A stretch of 64,000 nucleotides of DNA, taken from the NCBI RefSeq assembly GCF_030381805.1, contig NZ_JAUDRH010000010.1:62001-126000 (forward strand). The letters are read 5' to 3'. Made by a program: the position numbers and the translations under genes. The notes beneath the pieces are model-generated. The model was not told the DNA's origin. It worked only from the letters and a program-made list of their open reading frames with translations, and did no database searches. This document shows, in pieces, positions 15,783-24,167 of this stretch; the first letter of the stretch is position 1; every line of letters begins with the position of its first letter. The stretch is from Chlorogloeopsis sp. ULAP01 (GTDB lineage Bacteria > Cyanobacteriota > Cyanobacteriia > Cyanobacteriales > Nostocaceae).

Positions 15783-17219
15783 TTATCCAACACTACCTTC
15801 CAACTTCAAACTCAACAGCTTATCAGCTTCCACAGCAAATTCCATCGGCAGATGATTAAACACATCCTTACAGAAGCCACTAATCATCAGCTTCACTGCG
15901 TCTTCTGCCGAAATACCTCGCTGTGCGAAGTAAAATAGTTGGTCTTCTCCTATTTTGGAAGTAGAAGCTTCGTGTTCTACTTTAGCGGTATTATTCTGGA
16001 CTTGAATGTAAGGAAAAGTATTAGCATGGGCATTATCACCAATCAGCATGGAGTCACACTGAGAGTAATTCCGCGCTTTTTGGGCTTTGGGGCCAATTTT
16101 TACTAAACCTCGATAGCTATTGCTTGATTTCCCGGCAGAAATCCCTTTAGAAATAATGGTACTGCGAGTATTTTTACCGATGTGAACCATTTTTGTGCCA
16201 GTATCAGCTTGCTGCATATTATTAGTTAACGCCACAGAGTAAAACTCACCAACAGAGTTATCACCCACCAGCACACAGCTAGGATACTTCCAAGTAATAG
16301 CAGAACCAGTTTCCACCTGCGTCCAAGAAATCTTGGAATTGACACCTTGGCACAAACCGCGCTTGGTGACAAAGTTGTAAATACCGCCTTTGCCGCTTTC
16401 ATCTCCAGCGTACCAATTTTGTACGGTGGAGTATTTAATTTCAGCGTTGTCGAGAGCAACGAGTTCTACAACTGCCGCGTGCAGTTGGTTGCTGTCGTAC
16501 ATCGGTGCCGTACAACCTTCTAAGTAAGAAACGTAGCTGTCTTCCTCAGCAACAATTAATGTCCGCTCAAATTGCCCTGTTTCGCCGTTATTAATGCGGA
16601 AGTAAGTAGACAATTCCATCGGGCATTTCACACCTTTGGGAATGTAGACAAAGGAACCATCGCTGAAGACTGCGGAGTTTAAAGCCGCAAAGTAGTTATC
16701 TGCAACTGGAACCACACTACCCAGGTACTTCTTCACTAGTTCTGGGTATTCCTGCAATGCTTCGGAAATAGAACAGAAAATCACTCCTTCTTTGGCTAGC
16801 TTTTCCTTGAAGGTGGTGGCGACGGAAACACTATCGAAAATGGCATCTACAGCGACATTTGCCAACCGTTTTTGCTCTGATAGGGGAATGCCTAATTTCT
16901 CAAAGGTTTCCAAAAGGGTAGGATCTACTTCTTCCAAGCTTTGCTTCTTAGCTTTTTGCTTGGGTGCTGAGTAATAGATAATATTTTGATAATCAATCGG
17001 TGGATACTTGACACTGGGCCAAGTTGGTTCTGTCATTTTTTGCCACTGGCGGTAAGCTCGCAGGCGAAATTCCAGCATAAACTCCGGCTCGTTCTTCTTC
17101 GCGGAGATCATGCGGATGACGTCTTCATTTAGTCCACGAGGAATAGTATCTACCTCGATATTGGTAACGAAGCCATATTTGTAGGGCTGGTTGACTAAAG
17201 TTTTGACAGTGGCACTCAT
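15783..17219 (-). CDS. sufB: Fe-S assembly scaffold subunit SufB
   Basis: SufB is the main scaffold on which the nascent cluster is built. The 478-residue protein matches the family throughout, with IPKGVKCPMELSTYFRIN, the GCTAP segment, SSNSYRGLVKI and NYSQCDSMLIGD, the region holding the conserved cysteine and glutamate residues, and the C-terminal HEASTSKIGEDQLFYFAQRG. It is the first gene of sufBCDS and diverges from sufR. Two SufR-type operators lie in the 220-base promoter region. Start ATG at 17219. Confidence 0.97.
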   Translation of the reverse strand: MSATVKTLVNQPYKYGFVTNIEVDTIPRGLNEDVIRMISAKKNEPEFMLEFRLRAYRQWQKMTEPTWPSVKYPPIDYQNIIYYSAPKQKAKKQSLEEVDPTLLETFEKLGIPLSEQKRLANVAVDAIFDSVSVATTFKEKLAKEGVIFCSISEALQEYPELVKKYLGSVVPVADNYFAALNSAVFSDGSFVYIPKGVKCPMELSTYFRINNGETGQFERTLIVAEEDSYVSYLEGCTAPMYDSNQLHAAVVELVALDNAEIKYSTVQNWYAGDESGKGGIYNFVTKRGLCQGVNSKISWTQVETGSAITWKYPSCVLVGDNSVGEFYSVALTNNMQQADTGTKMVHIGKNTRSTIISKGISAGKSSNSYRGLVKIGPKAQKARNYSQCDSMLIGDNAHANTFPYIQVQNNTAKVEHEASTSKIGEDQLFYFAQRGISAEDAVKLMISGFCKDVFNHLPMEFAVEADKLLSLKLEGSVG

Positions 17220-17344
17220 TGCTTATAGTCTCTCGTGTTCGCAAAATCAATCTCTTTAAGGCTGGAAGACGGGATATTGCTAGGCAATTCCCATATCGTG
17301 TTACCAACTGGTCACACGGCTGTTAGAATAAGGATAACTACTAA

Positions 17345-17362
17345 AACAACAGCTATGTTGTT
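17345..17362. promoter_or_regulatory. SufR operator, sufB-proximal copy
   Basis: AACAAC-AGCTAT-GTTGTT contains the CAAC-N6-GTTG palindrome known as the binding site of cyanobacterial SufR. It lies 126 bases upstream of the sufB ATG. The match and its place between sufB and sufR make it a strong candidate operator. Confidence 0.8.
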
Positions 17363-17390
17363 TAACACATCTTCATTTTAAGCTAGATTA

Positions 17391-17406
17391 ACAACAATAT
17401 TGTTGT
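17391..17406. promoter_or_regulatory. SufR operator, sufR-proximal copy
   Basis: ACAACAATATTGTTGT is a perfect 16-base palindrome with the CAAC-N6-GTTG core. Its centre is about 45 bases from the centre of the other copy, roughly four helical turns, and it ends 33 bases before the sufR ATG. It should serve autoregulation of sufR and, with the other copy, control of sufBCDS. Confidence 0.8.
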
Positions 17407-17439
17407 CAAAGTGAAATTTTCTAATAAAATTTTGGGACG

Positions 17440-18117
17440 ATGATGGCGACTACCCACCAGTCCTCAACTAAACAAGACATACTCCAGTATCTCCTGAAAC
17501 ACATCCAAGCAACCGCTTTGGAACTTGCCACCGCTTTAGAGATTAGCCCCCAAGCGATTCGTCGTCATCTCAAAGACTTGGAGGCAGAGCAGTTAATTGT
17601 CTATTCATCGGTGCAAGTGGGAATGGGACGTCCCCAGCACGTTTATAAATTAAGTAGTAAGGGAAGCGATCGCTTACGTGGAGAATTTGCTGATAGCTAT
17701 GGCGAGTTCGCCGTTTCCTTACTAGATGCTTTAGCAGAAACGGTAGGACACGACCAAGTAAGTACAATTTTAAAAATACAATGGCAGCGTAAAACACAAG
17801 AATATCGAGAACGCTTGGGTAACGGCTCGTTGAGCGATCGCGTTGCAATCTTGGTAGAACTGAGAAAAGCTGAAGGCTACATGGCGGAGTGCCACCCCAT
17901 AGATACTTCTAACAGCCGCGATTGCTTTATCATCACTGAGCATAACTGCGCTATTTCTAACGTTGCAGAGTCTTTCCCCAGTGTTTGTGTTCACGAACTA
18001 GAAATGTTTGCCGCCGTTTTGCCGGATTGCACAGTGGAACGTACTCACTGGATCATTAACGGTGAGCATCGTTGTGGATATTTAGTACAAGCAAGAAAAA
18101 ATAGACTTAATGAATAA
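17440..18117 (+). CDS. sufR: SufR, Fe-S cluster-sensing repressor
   Basis: SufR represses the sufBCDS operon when it holds a [4Fe-4S] cluster, so Fe-S demand or oxidative stress relieves repression. The 225-residue protein has an N-terminal winged helix-turn-helix (about 10-75, with ISPQAIRRHLKDLE as the recognition region). Its C-terminal cysteines Cys170, Cys183, Cys197 and Cys212 match exactly the family pattern C-x12-C-x13-C-x14-C; Cys151 and Cys162 are extra. It is divergent from sufB, with two operators between. The ATG at 17440 is followed by a second ATG codon, so the exact start may be 17443. Confidence 0.96.
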   Translation: MMATTHQSSTKQDILQYLLKHIQATALELATALEISPQAIRRHLKDLEAEQLIVYSSVQVGMGRPQHVYKLSSKGSDRLRGEFADSYGEFAVSLLDALAETVGHDQVSTILKIQWQRKTQEYRERLGNGSLSDRVAILVELRKAEGYMAECHPIDTSNSRDCFIITEHNCAISNVAESFPSVCVHELEMFAAVLPDCTVERTHWIINGEHRCGYLVQARKNRLNE

Positions 18118-18248
18118 ATAATTGAATTGTTACTATCACTCTATGTCAGAGATTATGGGTAATTGGTAATTGCTTTTACGAATTGGGAATAATTTGATGA
18201 AGCCATTACCTATTCACGATTTTAAAATGGTGAGTTTTAGATTTAGTT

Positions 18249-18509
18249 ATGAATTTTCCACCAACCCAACCGTCAGAACAATTTTTAACTTCAGAAGAGT
18301 CAGCAAAAGTAGATGCTGCTTTGCTTTCCTCACCAGAAAAGTTTTTGACAAGATTAACTATTTCATCACTTAAACTTTTAAAGCACATTGCCACCGAGTA
18401 CAATGTTCCAGTTGAAGATTTAACCTCAGAGCAGGTGATTACGTGGTTTGAAAAGGATGGCAAGATTAGACGAGAGCAGGGTTTGGAAGCAGCATATTTA
18501 AAGTGGTAA
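18249..18509 (+). CDS. Small conserved hypothetical protein
   Basis: The 86-residue, mostly helical protein has no signal peptide or membrane segment. Residues about 14-60 form a predicted helical bundle with regular leucines (LTRLTISSLKLLKHIA), and the acidic-basic C-terminus ends in KW. I recall similar short proteins in heterocystous cyanobacteria, but I know no function. A different frame overlaps it (18170-18373); this frame is preferred because its composition is protein-like and it runs unbroken to 18509. No strong ribosome-binding site precedes the ATG. Confidence 0.65.
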   Translation: MNFPPTQPSEQFLTSEESAKVDAALLSSPEKFLTRLTISSLKLLKHIATEYNVPVEDLTSEQVITWFEKDGKIRREQGLEAAYLKW

Positions 18510-18664
18510 GGAGTTAGTAGTTATTGATGTAGTTATTTGTTTATTAATTGCTAAAAGCTAAACTTACTAGCTACTTACCTTATTAAATATAGTAAAAAGC
18601 ACCTTTTTTAGGTGCCAAAATTGATATTTTATTATATTATTCCGAAGGCTCTAAATTTTATGAG

Positions 18665-19303
18665 CTACGCTCTGTAATTTTGCCCATTGCGAGGACTGCG
18701 AGCACCGACAACAGCTCCAATCATCGAAGCAATTAATCCTAACAAAGAACCAAATACAAACCACCACAATCCAGAACGTACATTCGCTGCAATTTCACGA
18801 GCTTGTTGAGCGCTGACTTGAGGCGTTTGTTGCGGTACATTTAAGCCACCCGGCTGTTGAACTTGGTTAAGAACTGCCGCCGCATTGGAAGCCGCTACTC
18901 CAAAAGCACCTGATACACCACTTGCAAGTAACCAGGAGCTAACTGCTAGAGTTGTTGCCCAGAGTATCGCACCATTGAGAAGAGCTGTATTGCGATTCAT
19001 AGGGCCACAAGCACGGGCTGTTACCCAACCACCAGTAAATAGAGAAATTAACAAAGCGATAGTTGACCAAATTCCGACATTACCGGCAACATCAGGTGAA
19101 ATTGTTCTTGGTCTACCCGAACCTTCAACTGTACCTGCCCCTAATGCTCCAATGATGGCACTTAAAATCAGCTGAGTTGCAATAGCAATTAGTAAGCCGG
19201 AAATAATAGGCCCCCAACGAACGCGATCATGGTAATCAACAACTCTAGTAGCTACAGCAGGTTCATTAATAACATCGTCACCTACACGATTTACATAAGA
19301 CAT
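18665..19303 (-). CDS. Four-helix membrane protein of unknown function
   Basis: The 212-residue protein has a polar N-terminus with an arginine/aspartate-rich stretch just before the first helix, then four predicted transmembrane helices at about 33-55, 73-97, 104-130 and 180-202. Small residues (Gly/Ala) are frequent in the helices. A polar loop of about 45 residues, rich in glutamine and proline, lies before the last helix. I do not recognise a characterised family. The plain pattern suggests a small integral inner- or thylakoid-membrane protein. Start ATG at 19303 with GGAGAC nearby. Confidence 0.75.
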   Translation of the reverse strand: MSYVNRVGDDVINEPAVATRVVDYHDRVRWGPIISGLLIAIATQLILSAIIGALGAGTVEGSGRPRTISPDVAGNVGIWSTIALLISLFTGGWVTARACGPMNRNTALLNGAILWATTLAVSSWLLASGVSGAFGVAASNAAAVLNQVQQPGGLNVPQQTPQVSAQQAREIAANVRSGLWWFVFGSLLGLIASMIGAVVGARSPRNGQNYRA

Positions 19304-19788
19304 AAGGTATAGTCTCCTGACTCTTTTTCTTGATGATTTTCGCTATTTTTATGCTTATCTTAAAATTAAATTGCTATCTCTAACTTTGAATATCTATCGA
19401 TAGAAAGAGTTACTCTCTCTATCTTTAGCAATAAAACATATACTGCTTTTATTACATTAGATACAAGCTGCTTTTCAAGTATATAATATCAACGTTATTA
19501 AGAACTACTAGGGTTGATGAAATATTAAAAAAAGTAAAGTCTAAATAATTAGACAGTTACTCAAAATAAGTTTAAAAATTACATTGCATTATTAAGCTAT
19601 TTGACAGCAATATGCATAAAACCAAAATGATTTTTGATAAATATCAGCTTGATTGTTAGTAAGCTGTCCCTTGAAGTCTCCCATGGCCAAAGCTCGAAAA
19701 AAGTACTAATACCAACTTATGTATAGTTAAGCTTAATTATTTTTGGCTAACTAAAAAACTGGTATTAATACTAAGTCATTCTTACTAC
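19304..19788. other. Intergenic region with nested inverted repeat
   Basis: About 480 A+T-rich bases without a gene. The end next to the YbjQ gene contains the hairpin described separately at 19707-19767. The rest should contain the promoter of the four-helix membrane protein. Confidence 0.5.
19707..19767. repeat. Nested inverted repeat, terminator or small repeat element
   Basis: TAATACCA (19707-19714) pairs with TGGTATTA (19760-19767); inside, TAGTTA and TAACTA also pair. It begins about 20 bases after the stop codon of the YbjQ gene, so it may terminate that gene. The terminal inverted repeats around a 45-base centre also resemble a tiny non-autonomous element. I see no second copy in the window. 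Confidence 0.4.
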
Positions 19789-20115
19789 TTAACGTATCTT
19801 TACAGCAGTTCCTGTCGCGGTAATTAACAACAGAACACCCGATTGATCAACGTTGATTGTGCCAGTGTCAATTTCAATACCAATAACAGCATCTGCACCT
19901 AAACGAAGCGCTCGTTGTTCTAATTCTGCTAGTGCTTTTCTTTGACCTTCTTCAAAGAGGCGCTCGTAGCTGCCAGTGCGTCCTCCAATAATATCTCTCA
20001 AGCTAGCAAAAAAATCTCGTAGGAAATTGCTACCATAAACAACTTCTGCCGTTACAATACCTAAGTATGAATCAACAATCACACCTTGAATGACATCAGT
20101 GGTAGTTAAAATCAT
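19789..20115 (-). CDS. YbjQ/UPF0145 family protein
   Basis: The 108-residue protein matches the YbjQ (UPF0145, formerly 'heavy-metal-binding') family along its length: an N-terminal strand followed by VIVDSYLGIVTAEVVYG, the central FLRDFFASLRDIIGGRTGSYE and the C-terminal LGADAVIGIEID followed by a hydrophobic strand. Members form pentameric rings in known structures; the biological role is not settled. Length is typical. The gene stands alone, with long intergenic regions on both sides. Confidence 0.9.
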   Translation of the reverse strand: MILTTTDVIQGVIVDSYLGIVTAEVVYGSNFLRDFFASLRDIIGGRTGSYERLFEEGQRKALAELEQRALRLGADAVIGIEIDTGTINVDQSGVLLLITATGTAVKIR

Positions 20116-20956
20116 AGATTACCCTTAAAAACCCAACTATCAACTCATGTTAATTTAGAATTCATACACACTAAGGAGAAATACAAAATCGTTTTTGTCA
20201 GCGTTAGTGTTATAACTCAGTAAATTTATATAGCCCTACTTAAAATATAGAAGTTAGGAATTGAGAATCAAATAGTTAAATAATAATAATGAATGTGTTA
20301 CATATTTTTGCAGAATATTGTTCTGTCTTATTTTTTTGATAAGCTATAGATTATATCTATCTAGCTTTATTTCACTGAATTAAATTTACTGCTGTAGACT
20401 ACTGGGTAAATTAGTAAATATATATTGTCTCAACCTCTAGCATTAGTGGCTTTGATGGGGTTTATTAGCTATAAATATTTTGCTTTCAAGTTTATAATTA
20501 TACATGGTTAAAAAGTACAATTTTAGATTGTGTATTGAAGATAATTAGGCAGGTATAGCTAAATCTTAAACATCAATTTTTAGACAGTATATAGACATAG
20601 TCTTTTACCTACTAATGGACAGACTGTAACTACAGTAGGCATTTAGCAACTCCTGCAAGTAATCGCCTAAGGCAATGTCTGAACGGCATATATTCCTAAT
20701 ATGAATTTTCTGTTACATAACTTCTAACAGTCAGTTAATTCAATAATTTCTGTAGACCATTCTTTATAATTAATTCAGAAAAAGTATCAAAAAAAACTAA
20801 CTGTGTTAGTATTGACCGCAGTCAATTAATATTGCACTGCTATAAATCTTTGGTAAAAGTTAATTAATAGAGTTTGCAAAGCTGAAGATTTTTGTTTTAA
20901 TGGACAAGAAATCACGGAACTTTATAAATGTTGCATAAAGACCAGGGTATTTTGCT
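20116..20956. other. 840-base intergenic region
   Basis: No gene, strong hairpin or repeat tract could be supported here. The sequence is A+T-rich and carries stop codons in all frames. It separates the divergent YbjQ and TPR genes, so it should hold both promoters. A small RNA cannot be excluded by eye. Confidence 0.45.
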
Positions 20957-21640
20957 GTGTACAGACAAACACTACTCTTAATTAAAGTTTTCTTTGTAGG
21001 AAGCATTGCCGTAACAATGTCTTTGTCGGCTTCTGCTCAAATTTTGCTTGCACAAAATCAAAGTAGCGCACAAGTCAAGGAACTTTTGCAAGAAGGGCGT
21101 AATTTAGTGCAAGCTGGTGATTACAATCGTGCGATCGCAATTTATCAACAAGCAGCAGAATTAGAGCCAAAAAATGCCTCTATTTATTCTGGCATCGGTT
21201 ATTTATATGCATTGCAAGGAAATTATTCAGCAGCTTTAAACGCTTATCGTCGTGCTACTGCTCTCAATCCCAATAATAGTGATTATCAATATGCTCTTGG
21301 CTACGTTAGTGGCAACTTAGGAGATAATGCCAGAGCCAAAGAAGCTTATCGTCGGGCGATCCAGATGAATCGTAGTAACGTTAATGCTTATGTAGGATTA
21401 GCAACTATTCTGCTGCGACTTGGAGACTACAAAAGTGTACAGTGGGCATACGAGGAAGCAGTGAAGCTTGCTCCCAAAAATCCTCAAGTTTATGAATTGC
21501 GAGGAGCTATGTTAAAAAAGCAAGGTAAAGCGAAAGAAGCGATCGCTATTTTTAGAAAAGCACGGGACTTGTACGAACAACAGGGTAAATATGACAGTGT
21601 CACTAGGGTAGAAGCTACGCTACGCGAGTTAGGAGTGTGA
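20957..21640 (+). CDS. Secreted TPR protein
   Basis: The 227-residue protein begins with a signal peptide (hydrophobic core at about 6-22, ASAQ cleavage region at 25-28). Four to five tetratricopeptide repeats follow from about residue 38 to 215, with motifs such as GDYNRAIAIYQQAAELEPKN and GNYSAALNAYRRATALNPNN. The TPR superhelix is a protein-binding platform in the periplasm or lumen. The start is GTG at 20957; the first ATG comes 20 codons later and would cut into the signal peptide. No neighbour points to its partner. Confidence 0.82.
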   Translation: MYRQTLLLIKVFFVGSIAVTMSLSASAQILLAQNQSSAQVKELLQEGRNLVQAGDYNRAIAIYQQAAELEPKNASIYSGIGYLYALQGNYSAALNAYRRATALNPNNSDYQYALGYVSGNLGDNARAKEAYRRAIQMNRSNVNAYVGLATILLRLGDYKSVQWAYEEAVKLAPKNPQVYELRGAMLKKQGKAKEAIAIFRKARDLYEQQGKYDSVTRVEATLRELGV

Positions 21641-21885
21641 GATGAGATAAGCTAAGTAAAATTTTCAGCTACTATGACTCCTAACAATAATCTTGTGTAT
21701 TAACTTGAACTATCTTTTACTTCTTCTTTGGCGATATTTCTAATTACTTTTGTTTCACAGATGGACGTTTACGAATCACTTCATATTTTTTCAAAAGACG
21801 CTCACAAATACTTAAATTATGTAAGCTTTAGCAAAAAAAATTAAATTAGCCTGTTTTTTAGTTAATCTGCACCTAAATAATCAAT

Positions 21886-21913
21886 TACCCCTCTGTGCAA
21901 CAAAAGAGGGGTA
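21886..21913. terminator. Hairpin after ndhCKJ
   Basis: TACCCCTCT and AGAGGGGTA form a perfect nine-base stem with a ten-base loop, 23 bases beyond the ndhJ stop codon. The downstream minus-strand sequence is A+T-rich but lacks a long T-run. It probably ends the ndhCKJ transcript and may also stop reading from the opposite side. Confidence 0.55.
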
Positions 21914-21935
21914 GGAAGGTAAAATGCTACACGCT

Positions 21936-22460
21936 CTAATAAGCGTCTTGCAACTCATAAAAGTCAGGTGAAACGTAATCCTTACGCAAAGGCCAACCAA
22001 CCCAATCTTCTGGCATTAAAATACGCTTCAAATCTGGGTGTCCCTCATAGACTATCCCGAACATATCGTAAGATTCACGCTCTTGCCAATCAGCCGTCTT
22101 CCAGATCCAGTAAACTGAAGGCACTCTGGGATTTTCTCTAGGTAAGAAAACTTTAATACGTACTTCTTCTGCCTGATCAACATTATCACTGACTTTGACC
22201 AAGTGATACATACTGACCAAATCCTGTCCAGGGCCTAAATCAATACCACACTGGCACTGAAGATAATTAAACCCGTAAGCATAAAGGGCAGTACAAATTG
22301 GTAACAAAAAATCAGGTTCTACCTTAATTATCTCTACCCCATTTGCATCAGGTGCTAAGGCCTCATTAGCAAAACCATTTTCCGTCAACCACTGAGAAGT
22401 TTTGCCTGCTTTGACTAAGGATTGTTCCTCTACTGGTACTGGTTTTGATTCTTCAGCCAC
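21936..22460 (-). CDS. ndhJ: NDH-1 subunit J
   Basis: NdhJ is a subunit of the hydrophilic arm of the cyanobacterial NDH-1 complex in the thylakoid membrane, which serves respiration, cyclic electron flow and CO2 uptake. The 174-residue protein matches the 30-kDa (NuoC-like) family, with the signature region WQERESYDMFGIVYEGHPDLKRIL and ending RKDYVSPDFYELQDAY. Its start overlaps the end of ndhK by eight bases. It is the last gene of the conserved ndhC-ndhK-ndhJ operon. Confidence 0.97.
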   Translation of the reverse strand: MAEESKPVPVEEQSLVKAGKTSQWLTENGFANEALAPDANGVEIIKVEPDFLLPICTALYAYGFNYLQCQCGIDLGPGQDLVSMYHLVKVSDNVDQAEEVRIKVFLPRENPRVPSVYWIWKTADWQERESYDMFGIVYEGHPDLKRILMPEDWVGWPLRKDYVSPDFYELQDAY

Positions 22461-23199
22461 GATTTGTCTCCTCCTTCTTCGCAGTCAACAGAGCAGGAGG
22501 TACAGGCAACCCGATTGCTTCTGTTAATTCCTTCGGTGGTGTAACGCGAGTATCAGAGAGCAAATATTTACCAGTGTGGACTTGGGGTACTGACTTCATG
22601 TTGTGAGTCGTACTGTAGTAGCGATGGGTTTGTTTAATTACACCACGCTCTTGGATCGAATCATTAGCTATTTTCTTCCGCAACTTGATAATTGCATCGA
22701 TAATTGCTTCTGGACGTGGTGGGCAACCGGGTAAGTATACATCCACTGGAATCAGTTTATCGACTCCACGCACTGCTGTAGGTGAATCTACGCTGAACAT
22801 TCCACCAGTAATTGTACAAGCCCCCATTGCAATCACATACTTTGGCTCAGGCATTTGTTCATAAAGACGCACCAGTTGAGGAGCCATCTTCATCGTGATT
22901 GTACCTGCTGTAATAATCAAATCGGCTTGCCGAGGGCTAGAACGGGGAATTAATCCGAAGCGGTCAAAGTCAAATCGGGAACCAATTAAAGCAGCAAACT
23001 CAATGAAGCAGCAAGCGGTACCAAACAGTAAAGGCCAAAGACTAGAAAGTCGCGCCCAGTTGTAGAGATCGTCAACTGTTGTCAAAATGACATTTTCTGA
23101 CAACTCTTGAGTCACTGTCGGACGCCCAATTGGGCTGAGAATGCGCTCTTTTTGCTGTTGTTCCACATCTTTCGCTGTTAAATTAGCATCTAAGACCAT
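22453..23199 (-). CDS. ndhK: NDH-1 subunit K, N2 cluster
   Basis: NdhK binds the terminal [4Fe-4S] cluster (N2) of NDH-1, which passes electrons to plastoquinone. In the 248-residue protein the four ligands are visible: the tandem Cys63-Cys64 (TACCFIEF), Cys128 (MGACTITGG) and Cys159 (YLPGCPPRPE). The first 30 residues are a variable extension. It overlaps ndhC by ten bases upstream and ndhJ by eight bases downstream, so the three are translationally linked. Confidence 0.97.
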   Translation of the reverse strand: MVLDANLTAKDVEQQQKERILSPIGRPTVTQELSENVILTTVDDLYNWARLSSLWPLLFGTACCFIEFAALIGSRFDFDRFGLIPRSSPRQADLIITAGTITMKMAPQLVRLYEQMPEPKYVIAMGACTITGGMFSVDSPTAVRGVDKLIPVDVYLPGCPPRPEAIIDAIIKLRKKIANDSIQERGVIKQTHRYYSTTHNMKSVPQVHTGKYLLSDTRVTPPKELTEAIGLPVPPALLTAKKEETNRG

Positions 23200-23552
23200 T
23201 CCAATGCTCCTTTACGCCATGCATAAACTAGGGCAACTACAAGAATTGCAATAAAAATTAGTGCTTCAACAAATGCCAATAAGCCCAGACGGTGGAAAGC
23301 AACTGCCCAAGGATATAAGAACACTGTCTCCACATCAAACACGACGAATACTAGGGCAAACATATAGTAGCGGATATTGAACTGAATCCAGGCTCCGCCA
23401 ATAGGTTCCATGCCCGATTCGTAAGTAGTGCGCCGTTCTGGGTTGCGACCGCTAGGCCGCAGGAGCTTGGACGCAGATAGAGCTAAGGCTGGCACTAGGC
23501 TACAGATAATTAAGAAGCCTAGAAGGTACTCGTAACCGCTAAGGACAAACAC
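23190..23552 (-). CDS. ndhC: NDH-1 subunit C
   Basis: NdhC (NuoA-like, subunit 3) is a small membrane subunit near the quinone site. The 120-residue protein has three transmembrane helices (about 7-28, 63-84 and 91-111) and the conserved loop RTTYESGMEPIGGAW, with the family motif FDVETVFLYPWA in the second helix region. The start is GTG at 23552 (FVLSGYEYLLGF), at the expected position for cyanobacterial NdhC. First gene of ndhCKJ, divergent from rubA. Confidence 0.96.
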   Translation of the reverse strand: MFVLSGYEYLLGFLIICSLVPALALSASKLLRPSGRNPERRTTYESGMEPIGGAWIQFNIRYYMFALVFVVFDVETVFLYPWAVAFHRLGLLAFVEALIFIAILVVALVYAWRKGALEWS

Positions 23553-23746
23553 AATGAATATCTACCGCTATATAGTGCTAATAACTCTGTTACCTTCTTT
23601 TACATTATATCGATTTGACTATTCTGAAATTTGGAAAACAGACTAAAGGTAATTTGATTCCTTTTTGTCAGTGATAGAAAAACCTAACAGTTATGTCATA
23701 ATTTTTAACGTAAGTTTAAGCTTTGACCCTCACCCATGCTACGGCT

Positions 23747-24082
23747 ATGAGCGACCAAGCTGTTGAAAATCCAGTTTTAGACCGCTACGAGTGTCGTGCC
23801 TGCGGTTACGTCTATGAACCGAATAAGGGAGATGAAAAAAATGACATTCTCCCAGGCACGCCTTTTGCAGAACTGCCCTTGAATTGGCGCTGTCCAGTTT
23901 GCAGTGCCAAGAAGAACGCTTTCACCAATATCGGCCCTGCGGGTAAAGCTTCTGGCTTCCAAGAAAATCTCGGCTATGGTTTGGGTGTCAATAATTTGAC
24001 GCCAACTCAAAAAAGTCTTTTGATTTTTGGTGCTTTGGCTCTTGGTTTCTTATTTTTCATGAGTCTTTATGGCTTGCAATAA
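23747..24082 (+). CDS. rubA: Membrane-anchored rubredoxin RubA
   Basis: RubA is a thylakoid rubredoxin required for photosystem assembly in oxygenic phototrophs. The protein has two Cys-x2-Cys iron-binding knuckles (ECRACGYVY and RCPVCSAKK), a Gly-rich linker and one C-terminal transmembrane helix (LLIFGALALGFLFFMSLYGL). The frame is open from a TTG at 23723; I use the ATG at 23747 (MSDQAVENPVLDRYEC), because it matches the family start and gives 111 residues. It is followed by ycf48 and psbEFLJ, the conserved cyanobacterial and algal order. Confidence 0.95.
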   Translation: MSDQAVENPVLDRYECRACGYVYEPNKGDEKNDILPGTPFAELPLNWRCPVCSAKKNAFTNIGPAGKASGFQENLGYGLGVNNLTPTQKSLLIFGALALGFLFFMSLYGLQ

Positions 24083-24102
24083 GTCACGTTTTTAAGAGTT
24101 TA

Positions 24103-24121
24103 GGTAGGGTTCTGCCCTACC
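24103..24121. repeat. Small GGTAGGG/CCCTACC hairpin
   Basis: A seven-base inverted repeat with a five-base loop lies 20 bases after the rubA stop codon. It resembles the core of the palindrome at 4742-4778. It could weaken transcription between rubA and ycf48 or simply be a repeat copy. Confidence 0.4.
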
Positions 24122-24167
24122 CACAGGAAATTCTAGACAAATTAACAAAAAACTAATAAATACAAAA

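Noticed and set aside
18170..18373. 67-codon plus-strand open frame
   Set aside because: It overlaps the better-supported 86-residue gene at 18249-18509 in another frame and has an Arg/Ser/Phe-rich composition without a conserved look.
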